The notes under the pieces are model-generated. The model was not told the origin of the DNA. It made no database searches and was given only the letters and a program-made list of their open reading frames with translations. Of a DNA stretch of 64,000 bases, positions 42,640-51,912 are shown piece after piece. Position 1 is the first letter of the stretch, and every line of letters begins with the position of its first letter. The stretch lies in contig NZ_LYPB01000073.1 of NCBI RefSeq assembly GCF_001653565.1, positions 1 to 64,000 of the forward strand, in the 5' to 3' direction. The DNA comes from Paenibacillus oryzisoli (GTDB lineage Bacteria; Bacillota; Bacilli; Paenibacillales; NBRC-103111). A program made the position numbers and the translations under genes.

Positions 42640-43653
42640 TTAACTAGCTGCTTGAATCACATTTCTTTCCTTCTCTCTGCGAAAACGTAAGCGAAGCAGA
42701 CGCAGCCATTCATAGGCACGGTCCAGCTCTTTTCCTTTTAATTCTTCCGTGCCGATGAGACTCTTCAAGACGGGCTTTAAATAGCGATCCCCCTCGGATT
42801 CATACGCATTCCATGCTTTAATCTGCTCTTCCTCAGGAATTGAAGCAAGTTCGGCTTCCACGAGAGGATCCATATCGTAGCCTTCACGATCGAGATCTTC
42901 CACCCATAACAGCAGCTCTCTTCGCGGCATCGTCAGATTCGTCTGAAGATCAGCTAGATTCCCGCCGCCAGCTACGATTTCTAACAACTTCCGTTTACTA
43001 ATTTCACGATCAAGCTCAATTCGCAACTTCTCCTCCTTCTGAGCAAGGAGCCAACCCTCAAACTTCATCGTATCTACATAGTTGGCAACCCAATCCAACG
43101 GAAAACCGTTCGTTCGTGTGCACTCGCCAATCCGGCTAAGCAATTGATCCGCGTACTGCGCTGTTTTTTGCTCACCAAATCCAGGAATGAGCTGAAGCTC
43201 TTCCTTGGATTGCGGCAAGAACACCGAAATCATCCGCAGGACACGGTTCGTTGCGAGGATATAAGGCGCCTTCTTCTCACGAGCTGCCTGCTCACGGCGC
43301 CATGCACGCAGCGATTCGAACACCTCTTCGTTCGGATTTTCCTCACAGTAATAGGTTAGCATCTGCGTCATTTTCGCCTTACCTGATAGTCCTTGCGTAA
43401 GATCGATTTCCGTGTGTACCAACGGTCGGAAGCCGCTTCTAATTTTCTCACGTAAGCCTTGACGGAACGCGAATAGCATCTCATCCCAGCTTATGCCTTG
43501 AAACCATTCATCTTGCGTAAGCTTACCAACTGAGTCAGGTTCACTCCAATACACACTCCAAATCCCTTGTTCTTCAACAATCGAAACTTGCGCGGAAATC
43601 ACTTGCCCATCCCCCGAATTCTTCTCTAGCGTGTTCAGAAATACAATGTTCAT
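42640..43653 (-). CDS. HRDC-domain protein, function unknown
   Basis: The product of about 337 aa has an HRDC domain at about residues 110-195: ESLRAWRREQAAREKKAPYILATNRVLRMISVFLPQSKEELQLIPGFGEQKTAQYADQLLSRIG. The domain binds nucleic acid in RecQ helicases and RNase D, but no helicase or nuclease motif is present here. The N-terminus is beta-rich; the C-terminus is charged and helical, with a possible winged helix at about 220-265 (KRKLLEIVAGGGNLADLQTNLTMPRRELLLWVEDL). The ATG at 43653 has GGAGG; the ATG three codons earlier is one nt from it. A terminator hairpin stands in its 5' leader. Confidence 0.8.
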   Translation of the reverse strand: MNIVFLNTLEKNSGDGQVISAQVSIVEEQGIWSVYWSEPDSVGKLTQDEWFQGISWDEMLFAFRQGLREKIRSGFRPLVHTEIDLTQGLSGKAKMTQMLTYYCEENPNEEVFESLRAWRREQAAREKKAPYILATNRVLRMISVFLPQSKEELQLIPGFGEQKTAQYADQLLSRIGECTRTNGFPLDWVANYVDTMKFEGWLLAQKEEKLRIELDREISKRKLLEIVAGGGNLADLQTNLTMPRRELLLWVEDLDREGYDMDPLVEAELASIPEEEQIKAWNAYESEGDRYLKPVLKSLIGTEELKGKELDRAYEWLRLLRLRFRREKERNVIQAAS

Positions 43654-43702
43654 ACTTACCATGCCTCCAGACGTTTATATGAAATAAGTTCAGAAAAACG
43701 AA

Positions 43703-43742
43703 AAAGCACCTCTTCCGCCCGTTAGGACAGAAGAGGTGCTTC
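43703..43742 (-). terminator. Terminator-like hairpin in the leader of the HRDC gene
   Basis: AAGCACCTCTTC and GAAGAGGTGCTT form a 12-bp stem, followed on the minus strand by TTTTTCGTTTTT. It stands about 10-50 nt after a predicted transcription start and before the HRDC gene. No upstream minus-strand gene exists for it to end, so it may attenuate or release a short RNA. Confidence 0.7.
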
Positions 43743-43759
43743 CCCTTTCTAATATCCAA

Positions 43760-43788
43760 ATCATACCATGTTTGTCAGTTAGGCGCAA
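43760..43788 (-). promoter_or_regulatory. Promoter reading toward the HRDC gene
   Basis: TTGCGC (43783-43788) and TATGAT (43760-43765) with a 17-bp spacer. Transcription would begin near 43753. Confidence 0.5.
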
Positions 43789-43796
43789 GAACCGTT

Positions 43797-43824
43797 TTGC
43801 CACCAGACCCTTATCGGTTATAAT
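43797..43824 (+). promoter_or_regulatory. Promoter of the DUF3055 gene
   Basis: TTGCCA (43797-43802) and TATAAT (43819-43824) with a 16-bp spacer. It is back to back with the HRDC promoter. Confidence 0.65.
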
Positions 43825-43857
43825 AGACCCATACTAGAAAGAGAATGGAGGGCCCTC

Positions 43858-44151
43858 ATGTCTGATTATGACTTTTTATACGATCATCAAGAAGAGACTA
43901 CAACGCGTTTTGTCTGTTTCGTTGGCAATGCTTTACACCGTTTTGACCTTGCTATCATGACCACTACCCGTTATTATGGCAAGAAACTGGTCATCGATTT
44001 GCAATCGGGGCGCAGCGCGGTTATTGGACCGGACGATTTGAACGAAGAAGGCTACCTCGAGCATGTGTTCAAGATTAATGAAGAACAAGCACAAGAGCTT
44101 ACTGATTTCCTATCTCAAATAATCGGTTCTATCCATTTCACGGATATTTAA
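43858..44151 (+). CDS. DUF3055 family protein
   Basis: The 97-aa product matches the DUF3055 (SAV0927-like) family of Firmicutes: FLYDHQEETTTRFVCFVG at the start (about residues 6-23), RFDLAIMTTTRYYGKKLVIDLQSGRSAVIGPDDLNEEGYLEHVFKINEEQAQELTDFL through the core. Small, soluble, beta-rich; no known function. GGAGGG precedes ATG. It is followed after 52 bp by another small gene on the same strand. Confidence 0.85.
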   Translation: MSDYDFLYDHQEETTTRFVCFVGNALHRFDLAIMTTTRYYGKKLVIDLQSGRSAVIGPDDLNEEGYLEHVFKINEEQAQELTDFLSQIIGSIHFTDI

Positions 44152-44203
44152 GGGATTGTCGGGGGACACTGGAAGGAGCATAACCTGACAAGGAGGCTCA
44201 TCC

Positions 44204-44515
44204 ATGCGTAAGAAGACATCACACACCAACAAAGTTGAGGGATTAGGCTTCCTCTCAGAAGACCGCCTCGCTGCCTACACAGACCTCGAGACGGTAGAAT
44301 CGCAGCGAAATGATATGATCCCCGAGGAATTCCCAGAAGGGCCTTATGGCACAAGTATGCTGTCAGAGTCCCTTGGGAAGAGCACTCCTTGGCGAGAGGA
44401 CCAACGCCCTACCAACCGTTTTGCTTATGAGAATCGTGAGCTGCACGAAGGTATTACAAGGGACTATCCTGGAGCAGATGATGAAATCGGAGAGTCTACT
44501 GAAGGCTTGTCCTAA
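44204..44515 (+). CDS. Small hydrophilic protein, 103 aa
   Basis: I do not know a function. The protein is charged and probably disordered; recognisable stretches are EGLGFLSEDRLAAYTDLETVESQRND (about residues 13-38), EEFPEGPYGTSMLSESLGKSTPW (about 41-63) and RFAYENRELHEGITRDYPGADDEIGES (about 72-98). This pattern recurs in small Bacillales cytosolic proteins annotated only as hypothetical. AAGGAGG precedes ATG. It forms a likely operon with the DUF3055 gene and ends at a strong terminator. Confidence 0.65.
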   Translation: MRKKTSHTNKVEGLGFLSEDRLAAYTDLETVESQRNDMIPEEFPEGPYGTSMLSESLGKSTPWREDQRPTNRFAYENRELHEGITRDYPGADDEIGESTEGLS

Positions 44516-44520
44516 CCAAG

Positions 44521-44563
44521 AAACGCCACGAGCACCCGTCAGAGGGATGTTCGTGGCGTTTTT
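44521..44563. terminator. Bidirectional terminator between the 103-aa gene and uxaE
   Basis: AACGCCACGA and TCGTGGCGTT arms with a GC-containing loop and a T5 run after them on the plus strand; 12 nt past the uxaE stop on the minus strand. Confidence 0.9.
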
Positions 44564-44574
44564 CGTTCGCTTGA

Positions 44575-46065
44575 TTATTTACCAAGCAGTTCTAAGTGTC
44601 TGCCGATATGATGACGAAGGCCTTCGGCGAAGGTATCTTCTTGGTCTGCTAATGTTTGGAAGAATTCATCTGCAAACGTGCGGCTTCCGTCTTCATTTTT
44701 CGCTTGAAGAAGTAGACCATAGGTGATGTGCAGCAATTGACGTGCATTATTTTCTTCCATGTACTCCGGCAACTGCGCATCTGATACAGTGCTAAGTGGC
44801 GCTATCGCGCTAATATCCGTCGTTACATGGTAGTACGCTGTCGCTTCGACAAAGTGATCCAGTGCGTATTGATGCATGCGGCGATAGAGCGTAGGGTTCA
44901 CTTTTGCTACAACACGTACTGCTTCAAGCCAATTTGTACCGGCTGTTTTGATATGGAACAAACCATTCGTGTATTGCCCAATCAATGGGAACACGCTGAA
45001 TTTATCACTACCGGAGTGAATGCTTAGCTTATATTCAAAATGAACAGCAATCGCCGCATGACTAGCTAGCTCACGCTCAAATTGCGCGATATCTCCGATG
45101 TAGTCGATCCCTTTTTGGAATTCGCCACAGAAACGTGGTGCCATGCTGAAAATCGTAACACCACGATCACGCAGTTCATTGGCTACCAAATAGTGCGCCT
45201 CAGGGGACGTAGGTGTCGCTGTTTCATCAATGGAAATTTCGAAATCAACCGCACGATCCAACGTAACGATATACTTGCGGTAGATGGCTTCCATGAAATT
45301 GATTGCAGCATCATAGATCAGCACATCTTTCTTCAAAGCTTCCGCTGTATAAGCAAGGGTAGCTCCTGGTACATTCGGTGCTGTTTGCAGATAGCGCTCT
45401 TCATAGCGGCTGCGCAAGCTTGCTGGCAGTTGCTCGTATTTCGCTGCGATTTCTGCTTCGCTCATAGATTCAATCGTGTTGTCGATATTCTCGGAGCAAT
45501 CTAGCGTCAACATGGTAAAACCAAGACGCAACGCGTACTCGATGTCCTCTTCTTTCTTCAAGTGGTCACCGTCAGCCCCGTACCCGTCTGTGTAGCCTTC
45601 TTGCAGAACTGCGTATGCCGCTGCATCCAATACATCTTCATACGTGCGGCCAGTCAAGGCAAGCTCACGAATACTTTGTTGCGCCAAAACAGGACGAATA
45701 TCTTTGCCGCGGAGCGTTTGGATATGACCAGGACTTGCGATCCCAAGACGATCACCTAAACCCATCGTCGCCACTTGTGTTCCGAATGCTTGTGGCGCTG
45801 TGTATGGCAAAAATTGATTGATAATCAAACGGTTTTCATGTGTGAGTGGAGCTACTTTCTCGCCATCTACGATCTCGCCTTGCAGTTGGTCGAACAATTC
45901 GCCAGATCCCACGACGATGAGTCGTTTCCCCTCTGTTGTGCGAACCATGAGCAATGTTGTATCTCCCACTTGCGTTAAGGAAGACGTATAAACTTTGATA
46001 ACTTCGGATGAGAACTCGTTTACTTTTCCTGCGCGTACAGCCTCTATAAGTACGTTCATGTTCAA
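44575..46065 (-). CDS. uxaE: Tagaturonate/fructuronate epimerase family protein (UxaE)
   Basis: The 496-aa product matches the UxaE family, which interconverts tagaturonate and fructuronate in galacturonate breakdown. Visible elements are APQAFGTQVATMGLGDRLGIASPGH (about residues 93-117), DVLDAAAYAVLQEGYTDGYGADGDHLKKEEDIEYALRLGFTMLTLDCSE (about 142-190), FMEAIYRKYIVTLDRAVDFEISIDETATPTSPEAHYLV (about 268-305), SMAPRFCGEFQKGIDYIGD and HFEYKLSIHSGSDKFSVFP, which hold metal-binding acidic and histidine residues. AGGAGG precedes ATG. It is divergent from an AraC regulator and sits beside rhamnogalacturonan genes, which supports a pectin role. A cre-like site is just upstream of the start. Confidence 0.85.
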   Translation of the reverse strand: MNMNVLIEAVRAGKVNEFSSEVIKVYTSSLTQVGDTTLLMVRTTEGKRLIVVGSGELFDQLQGEIVDGEKVAPLTHENRLIINQFLPYTAPQAFGTQVATMGLGDRLGIASPGHIQTLRGKDIRPVLAQQSIRELALTGRTYEDVLDAAAYAVLQEGYTDGYGADGDHLKKEEDIEYALRLGFTMLTLDCSENIDNTIESMSEAEIAAKYEQLPASLRSRYEERYLQTAPNVPGATLAYTAEALKKDVLIYDAAINFMEAIYRKYIVTLDRAVDFEISIDETATPTSPEAHYLVANELRDRGVTIFSMAPRFCGEFQKGIDYIGDIAQFERELASHAAIAVHFEYKLSIHSGSDKFSVFPLIGQYTNGLFHIKTAGTNWLEAVRVVAKVNPTLYRRMHQYALDHFVEATAYYHVTTDISAIAPLSTVSDAQLPEYMEENNARQLLHITYGLLLQAKNEDGSRTFADEFFQTLADQEDTFAEGLRHHIGRHLELLGK

Positions 46066-46079
46066 TTTCCTCCTATTTG

Positions 46080-46093
46080 TGCAAGCGTTTGCT
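46080..46093. promoter_or_regulatory. Candidate cre (CcpA) site upstream of uxaE
   Basis: TGCAAGCGTTTGCT matches TGNAANCGNTTNCA at all but the last base. It lies 15 nt before uxaE. A LacI-family operator other than CcpA is possible. Confidence 0.5.
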
Positions 46094-46236
46094 AATTCAT
46101 CGATACCTTCATTTTATCGCAAGTAAGGAGCGTTTTCTCTTCATCTATTCCTATTTTCCGCAAAAACTGTTCATATTTTTCACTGAAATTTATGTTATAC
46201 TCTAGATACCTCATTTCCAAACAAGGAGCAGCGCCT

Positions 46237-47079
46237 ATGTCACGTACCGTCACCTTCGGCAATGAAGAGGAAGGCCCTTTCTACATCCAGCATATTCATC
46301 GCTCTGGCCCTTTCGAGAGGACCCAGCACATGCATGATATGTATGAGCTCTATTATTTATACGAAGGTGAACGCATGTATTTCATTCGTGATCGTTCCTA
46401 TCTCATTCTTCCAGGTGATTTGGTTCTCATCAATCGACGAGAGCTTCATGCCACTTCCGACTCCGATAAGCTCGGTCATGCGAGGGTCGTCATTAATTTT
46501 AGTGACAGCTTATTGGAAAATACGAAAGAATCGGCACCCTTTTTATTGGATGCTTTCACGCATGATACTCCTGTACTGCGGCTCGATTTACCTACTCGAC
46601 GACTTGTTGAAGACATGCTAGGCAAGTTAATTCATGAAGCCAAAGAGCCTGCGATGGGGCAACATTTTGCCATAACACACTTTTTAATCGAGTTATTACT
46701 ATTCACGGCACGTTTCGTTCGTATACATCCGGTTACTTCGCCCGAACACGTTTCTCCGCTCCACCGGAAAATATCCACCATCGTGCGATTCATCAACGCC
46801 CATTTCGCTGAACCGATGCGGCTCGAGGAGCTTGCCGAGCGATTCGAAATCAGCTCGGCCTATCTAAGCCGGATGTTTAAGGAAATCACTGGATTTTCGT
46901 TAGTTGAATATGTGAATCTCGTTCGCGTACAAGAAGCTCAGAGGCTGCTAGCTACAACAAGAATGAAGGTCATCGTGATCGCAGAGCAAGTCGGCTTCGG
47001 TTCCCTCGTGCAATTCGGACGCGTATTCCGTCAAATGACGAAAATGACACCGCTGCGCTATCGGCAATCCGTAAACTAA
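46237..47079 (+). CDS. AraC-family transcriptional regulator
   Basis: The product of about 280 aa has an N-terminal cupin sensing domain (about residues 10-140, THMHDMYELYYLYEGERMYFIRDRSYLILPGDLVLINRRELHAT). The C-terminal pair of HTH motifs is at about 180-278 (RFINAHFAEPMRLEELAERFEISSAYLSRMFKEITGFSLVEYVNLVRVQEAQRLLATTRMKVIVIAEQVGFGSLVQFGRVFRQMTKMTPLRYRQ). The start is ATG 46237 nine nt after AAGGAG; a reading frame 15 codons longer lacks a ribosome site. Divergent to uxaE and convergent with the lyase, so a uronate or pectin oligomer signal is likely (inference). Confidence 0.9.
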   Translation: MSRTVTFGNEEEGPFYIQHIHRSGPFERTQHMHDMYELYYLYEGERMYFIRDRSYLILPGDLVLINRRELHATSDSDKLGHARVVINFSDSLLENTKESAPFLLDAFTHDTPVLRLDLPTRRLVEDMLGKLIHEAKEPAMGQHFAITHFLIELLLFTARFVRIHPVTSPEHVSPLHRKISTIVRFINAHFAEPMRLEELAERFEISSAYLSRMFKEITGFSLVEYVNLVRVQEAQRLLATTRMKVIVIAEQVGFGSLVQFGRVFRQMTKMTPLRYRQSVN

Positions 47080-47117
47080 AAAGGGACAACTGCCTATGAA
47101 TAAGCAGTGTCCCTTTT
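47079..47117. terminator. Bidirectional terminator between the AraC gene and the lyase
   Basis: AAAAGGGACA-ACTGC ... GCAG-TGTCCCTTTT; the A- and T-runs make it work in both directions. Confidence 0.9.
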
Positions 47118-47120
47118 CTA

Positions 47121-50100
47121 CTATTGTTGTTTCTGGAATAAACGATAAATAATGACGGCTGATTGCGCGCGAGTTGCAACATTTTTCGGTTCAAATGCAT
47201 GAGCCGCATCGCCTTGAATGATTCCACCCTGCTGCATAGCGTCTACCGCTGCAACCGCATATCTCGCAATACTGGCGTTATCAATAAACGTCTCTTGGGA
47301 AGCTGAACCCTTGAGATTTAATCGAAGCAGTTCTGCTGCGCGATAGGCCATCACAGCCATATCCTCTCTCGAAATCGGGTCATTGACACCGAAAGTTCCA
47401 TCCGATTTGCCTTCCACAATACCTAGTTTCTCCGCAGCGGCAATTGAGCTGTAGTACCACTCGCCAACGCTAACATCACTTAGCTTGCTAGTCGCCTTGC
47501 TATCAGCAAGTTCGAAAGCTCCCATCAACATTTTCAAAAATTGTGCTCGGGTCACTTGATTGTCTGGCACAAATGTATGGTCTCCCATCCCATCAATGAC
47601 CCCTCGAGCCGCCAGCGATTCGATCCCTGCTTGTGCCCAACCAACATGGGAAATATCATCGAAACTAACTTGTACGTACGCAGCTGCATACTTGCTAAAG
47701 TGCGCTGGTTTAAATACTACTTTACCAGTCACTGCATTATAAAACCCATTCGTAACAGTTTGAATGACTCCATTATCATCTATATAATAGACGACGATCT
47801 TCCCAGCATCTTGCCCTGGTTGCAGCGTATAGTCTAACGAAACGAGCACATGGCCATTGAAATCGTTTACCTTTAAGCCATCCACGGTTAAGTTGAAATC
47901 ATAAACTGGACTGCCCTTCAACTGCTCTTGAACTTGTGTGGAAAGCGTCGATACATCAACTTTATTAACCGATAGCTCCACTTGCTGAGATGTATCACTC
48001 ACATGATCGTTGAACCACTGGGAATCCAGACTGATTGTACCCAATCCAGTTGCAATTTCTACTTTTTGAACCTTCGGGTCTGCCGATGAATGAAAGGATG
48101 CAGCAGGCAGCTTCACTTCGACAGCCTTTAAACCAGTTGCGGAACTAAGCTCGATTGTAACCGTTCCACCATTCGCCTCTTTCATAGCCTTATTTAGGTC
48201 TGCAGCTTGAATATTTGCAACTGCGTTCCCGCTTGTATCCACATTCAATACTTGTTTAATCGATCCTGTCGGCGACTCAGGTGAAACTGGTGGAATCGAG
48301 CCCGTACTGGTTCCCGTCGGAGCAGGTGTATCGGTATTTCCTGTATCCGTACTAGTCTTAATTGTAATGACTACACTATCTATAGCCCCTGAACCATCAT
48401 TAGCTGTAGCGGTAATTTTTACTTTGCCTTCCGCAACAGCTGTTAATAACCCATCCACGCTAATTGTCGCTGCATTCGTTAATGAACCATCTTCTTGAGA
48501 AACGGACCATGTCACCGTATTATTTGTCACGGCTTCTGGTATAACACTTGCGCTAAATTTCAGCTGTTGTCCAACTCTTATCTCATTCGCAGGACTGGCT
48601 ATCATAACGGCTGAAGCAAGCACTTCTGTTGCCCGAATATTCGGCTTAGGCGGTGCATCCATACCATTACCGAGATAAAAGCTAGTATGCGGCGGCTGAT
48701 TATAGCCTGTATTTTGCCAAGCGATGCCGAGTCTATAAACAGGATCGTGCATTAGCGTGTATATACGATGATCTGTTACCTCTGTAGTCGAATAAATGCG
48801 TAGCGCCGTGCTATCTTCTGTCCTTGCAATCACCTCTTCGCGCCAATCGCCAAGGATATCAGCTTGTAATGCCGGGTTGCCTTTCGTGTCGTTATTCGAG
48901 TAAGTGCCGTTGAACGTCGATATGTTTTCCAATTGATTGGTTTGATAGTTCCACTTATCAATCTTTGGAATACCGACTCGCAGCGGTTCATCTAACCAAT
49001 TATGGTCTAATAGTTCTCTTCCTAAATCTCCGTCCCACCATATGGCAAAATTAGAGGAAGGAATGGAAGTTGATATTTTTTCACCTTTTGCAGAGAATAA
49101 AGAACCCGCTTTACTGTTCCACTCACCGCCAATGTTCCAGGCCTCTTCACCTTTGTATCTCGGGTCGATATCCGCCGTCAGACCGCGACCTACATCAAGT
49201 CCAAGCTGTGGCTGTCCCCAGAGAACTCGGCCTGTTTTGGCATCCTTCAGATCTGAGGAATATGCAGCCGTTGTTGTTTCTTGAACAGCGAATAACTCTA
49301 GTCCCAGCCTATCCGGATCTAGGTCGCCTAAGTGCATCGCATCCCCATGTCCTAATAGTGAATTCCATAACGGTGTGCCATCATCATTAATAGCTGCTGC
49401 ACCTGTTACGATTTCATCCTTGCCATCCCCATCGATGTCAGCAATACTCAGTTGATGATTGCCTTGTCCTGCATAGCTGGCACTCCCAGAATCTTTCGTA
49501 TCAAAGGTCCATAGTTTGGTAAGTTGTCCATCTCTCCAGTTATACGCAACAAATACCATTCTTGTATAATAGCCACGCTGCATAACTATACTCGGTCTTT
49601 CTCCATCGAGATAAGCAATGGCTGCTCCAAAGCGGTCAACCCGATTACCGTAGGTGTCGCCCCAATCGCCAACATTCCCTCTCTCAGGCTCATAGGCATC
49701 GGTTGCGAGCATTTTACCTGTTGCGCCTTCAAATACGGTGTGGAATTCTGGGCCAGTCAAAATGTAGCCGCTTGCATTTCGATGATCTGCCGTTGCATCA
49801 CCAATGACATTGCCTTGGCCGTCAATTGTTCCATCAGCTGTTCGGAAGGTAACCTCAGCTTTGCCGTCGCCATCCAAATCGTACACCATGACATCCAAAT
49901 AGTGAGCCCCTGCACGGATGTTCTTGCCCAAATCAATTCGCCACTTGAACGTTCCATCCAGTTCATATGCGTCCACATACGTATTTCCTGTATAACCAGA
50001 AATGGAATTATCTTTGGAATTTGTAGGATCCCATTTCAATACGATTTCATACTGTCCGTCTCCGTCGAGGTCACCTACTGTGGCATCATTAGCACGATAA

Positions 50101-51185
50101 GAATATGCCTCGCCAAGCGGTGTCGTACCGTCAGCCGGTTTACGGATGGGCACGGTCAAATAGTTCATATCCCATACATGAACTGTTTCAGACCGATTCT
50201 GCTCATTGCCATTCAACACGGGAATAACATAATATGTCGAATCGCTTTTACCTAGCGCATCTTCATAGTTCGTGCTTCCTGTAATGGGTTCTTGATTAAT
50301 TTTCACGCCATTGCGATACAGATTAAACGAAATACTTTCTGGATCTGTGCCTAGCATACGCCATCCAACATATACGCTGTTGCCATCTTTCATAGCGACC
50401 AATCCACGGTTAAGTCCTTCCATTTGCCTTGCAGGAAGTGCTTTGGGCGTTGCGGATACCGTCACACCAGAGGATTCAATTGGTGCTTCATTGTCATAAT
50501 GATATACACCTTTCACCATGTAGGTATATGCAGTGCCATTCGAAAGCCCAGTCAGAGTTGAGATATACTTGCCTTTGGCTACCGTATCCACAAGTGTCAG
50601 GGATTGATCCTCATTTACTTGATAGATATTGGCTTTCTCGTAGGAAGTATCCATCGTTTCTTCCCATCCGATTTGCACCTTGGCATCATGTGCTTCCGTA
50701 TTGACATAGTCCAAATTCGGTGCCTTATTCAATTTATTAACGTTCACGGTATATGTCTTGGCAATATCGGTGTATACATTTGACGTGACCGTTATTCCAA
50801 TACTTGTTGAAGCTCCTGTAAGGGTAACTGGTACTGATGATGCCCCACTTGCCACTTCCGTTCCTCCAACGCGTACAGTTGAACCGCTCGCATTGCTAGC
50901 TGTCGGGTTCACCGTGAGCGTATTAACGGAGTAAGGAACGTCTACCGAGTAGCTGTCGACTTTCGGATCGAAATTAGGCACTAATGGCGGGTTAAGACTA
51001 CCGCTGCTTAGCTGAAGACTGCTTAGATTCAAGTCCAACGACGTTACACGTACATTCGCAAGATTAAGTTTTCCTCCACTACGAGTCATGGAGAATCCAA
51101 AGCTACTTATTTTTGATACATTCGTATTATTAAAAGTTTCCGACCAATTCACACTTGTACCATCGTTTAGATCGAGAATACGCAC
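47121..51185 (-). CDS. Rhamnogalacturonan lyase (PL11-like) with SLH anchor, main part of a frameshifted gene
   Basis: This 1354-codon frame lacks its own signal peptide, because the start of the gene lies in another frame (51167-51730). Domains in order: cadherin-like/Ig repeat (about residues 60-150), fibronectin type III (about 155-245), PL11 rhamnogalacturonan lyase (about 250-845; MEGLNRGLVAMKDGNSVYVGWRMLGTDP, NDATVGDLDGDGQYEIVLKWDPTNSKDNSISGYTGNTYVDAYELDG), Big_2 Ig-like (about 860-945), a Thr/Pro-rich linker, a DUF4073-like module, and three SLH repeats (about 1175-1354). It would be tethered to the wall by SLH and cut pectin backbone. A single-base loss near 51180 splits the gene. Confidence 0.85.
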   Translation of the reverse strand: MRILDLNDGTSVNWSETFNNTNVSKISSFGFSMTRSGGKLNLANVRVTSLDLNLSSLQLSSGSLNPPLVPNFDPKVDSYSVDVPYSVNTLTVNPTASNASGSTVRVGGTEVASGASSVPVTLTGASTSIGITVTSNVYTDIAKTYTVNVNKLNKAPNLDYVNTEAHDAKVQIGWEETMDTSYEKANIYQVNEDQSLTLVDTVAKGKYISTLTGLSNGTAYTYMVKGVYHYDNEAPIESSGVTVSATPKALPARQMEGLNRGLVAMKDGNSVYVGWRMLGTDPESISFNLYRNGVKINQEPITGSTNYEDALGKSDSTYYVIPVLNGNEQNRSETVHVWDMNYLTVPIRKPADGTTPLGEAYSYRANDATVGDLDGDGQYEIVLKWDPTNSKDNSISGYTGNTYVDAYELDGTFKWRIDLGKNIRAGAHYLDVMVYDLDGDGKAEVTFRTADGTIDGQGNVIGDATADHRNASGYILTGPEFHTVFEGATGKMLATDAYEPERGNVGDWGDTYGNRVDRFGAAIAYLDGERPSIVMQRGYYTRMVFVAYNWRDGQLTKLWTFDTKDSGSASYAGQGNHQLSIADIDGDGKDEIVTGAAAINDDGTPLWNSLLGHGDAMHLGDLDPDRLGLELFAVQETTTAAYSSDLKDAKTGRVLWGQPQLGLDVGRGLTADIDPRYKGEEAWNIGGEWNSKAGSLFSAKGEKISTSIPSSNFAIWWDGDLGRELLDHNWLDEPLRVGIPKIDKWNYQTNQLENISTFNGTYSNNDTKGNPALQADILGDWREEVIARTEDSTALRIYSTTEVTDHRIYTLMHDPVYRLGIAWQNTGYNQPPHTSFYLGNGMDAPPKPNIRATEVLASAVMIASPANEIRVGQQLKFSASVIPEAVTNNTVTWSVSQEDGSLTNAATISVDGLLTAVAEGKVKITATANDGSGAIDSVVITIKTSTDTGNTDTPAPTGTSTGSIPPVSPESPTGSIKQVLNVDTSGNAVANIQAADLNKAMKEANGGTVTIELSSATGLKAVEVKLPAASFHSSADPKVQKVEIATGLGTISLDSQWFNDHVSDTSQQVELSVNKVDVSTLSTQVQEQLKGSPVYDFNLTVDGLKVNDFNGHVLVSLDYTLQPGQDAGKIVVYYIDDNGVIQTVTNGFYNAVTGKVVFKPAHFSKYAAAYVQVSFDDISHVGWAQAGIESLAARGVIDGMGDHTFVPDNQVTRAQFLKMLMGAFELADSKATSKLSDVSVGEWYYSSIAAAEKLGIVEGKSDGTFGVNDPISREDMAVMAYRAAELLRLNLKGSASQETFIDNASIARYAVAAVDAMQQGGIIQGDAAHAFEPKNVATRAQSAVIIYRLFQKQQ

Positions 51186-51730
51186 TTATTGGTTCTTTGC
51201 GGAATATTAAAGATCATTTGAAAGCGATACCAATGCGACGTATTAGAAGTGATTTGACTTGTGCCGTTATAGCGTTTGATTATACCTGCATCAAGCTGAT
51301 ATCGAAGTGCTGCAGAAGTCGTTGCATTGATTTTACCATCCATCAGGAACAACGTTGCACCCTTATTTGAAGGTAAGTTAACATCAAACTCGAAAATCAT
51401 ACCTGCATTCTGTGCGGTAAACCGCTGTCCTACATAGGAGGAGGCATCTACACCATGGCTAATGGAAGCATAGGTTGCCCCAGACACTGTCTGTTGCTTC
51501 ACAATCGCAATCTCAGGAGCAGTTCCCTCTTTGGTCCATGTATTGCCGCTTCCAATTGTGAATGAGCCTGGTGGATAGCTACTAAAGTCGTCGGATACAA
51601 GAGCGGCATCTGCAGCAGAAACAGAAGCAGGAACTACCATCATGGAGATGAGCAGCGTCACCACAATTGAACAAGATAATAACTTCGACAATAACCGTTG
51701 ACCACTTCTTAGCTTGTTAGTGATTAGCAT
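51167..51730 (-). CDS. 5' fragment of the rhamnogalacturonan lyase gene (frameshifted)
   Basis: The 187-codon frame opens with a signal peptide (LLSKLLSCSIVVTLLISMMVVPASVSAADAA, cleavage near residue 39). A concanavalin-like N-terminal domain follows: DDFSSYPPGSFTIGSGNTW, GMIFEFDVNLPSNKGATLFLMDGK, SHWYRFQMIFNIPQRTNK. The reading then ends in CVFSI, whereas adding one base after TNK continues it as VRILDLNDGTSVNW in the frame of the long piece. Together they make a protein of about 1530 aa. GGAGG precedes ATG. Either a real inactivating mutation or an assembly error; the sequence around the break is not a recognisable programmed slip site. Confidence 0.8.
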   Translation of the reverse strand: MLITNKLRSGQRLLSKLLSCSIVVTLLISMMVVPASVSAADAALVSDDFSSYPPGSFTIGSGNTWTKEGTAPEIAIVKQQTVSGATYASISHGVDASSYVGQRFTAQNAGMIFEFDVNLPSNKGATLFLMDGKINATTSAALRYQLDAGIIKRYNGTSQITSNTSHWYRFQMIFNIPQRTNKCVFSI

Positions 51731-51878
51731 TATAGCCTCCTAATAACGTTCTATTCCTCATGTATTTACACGGGATGAAATCAATTATAGAAGTTCTCTC
51801 CGAAAACAGAATTGAAATAACAGACTTTAACGTTTAATTTTCAGAGGGTATTTTTGTAATTAGAGTAAAAATTAAACA

Positions 51879-51900
51879 GGGGACCGATTAAGGCCCCCAC
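51879..51900 (-). terminator. Terminator of the sugar-binding lipoprotein gene
   Basis: GGGGACC and GGCCCC arms followed on the minus strand by TGTTTAATTTTT. Confidence 0.7.
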
Positions 51901-51912
51901 TAGTACGTATTA

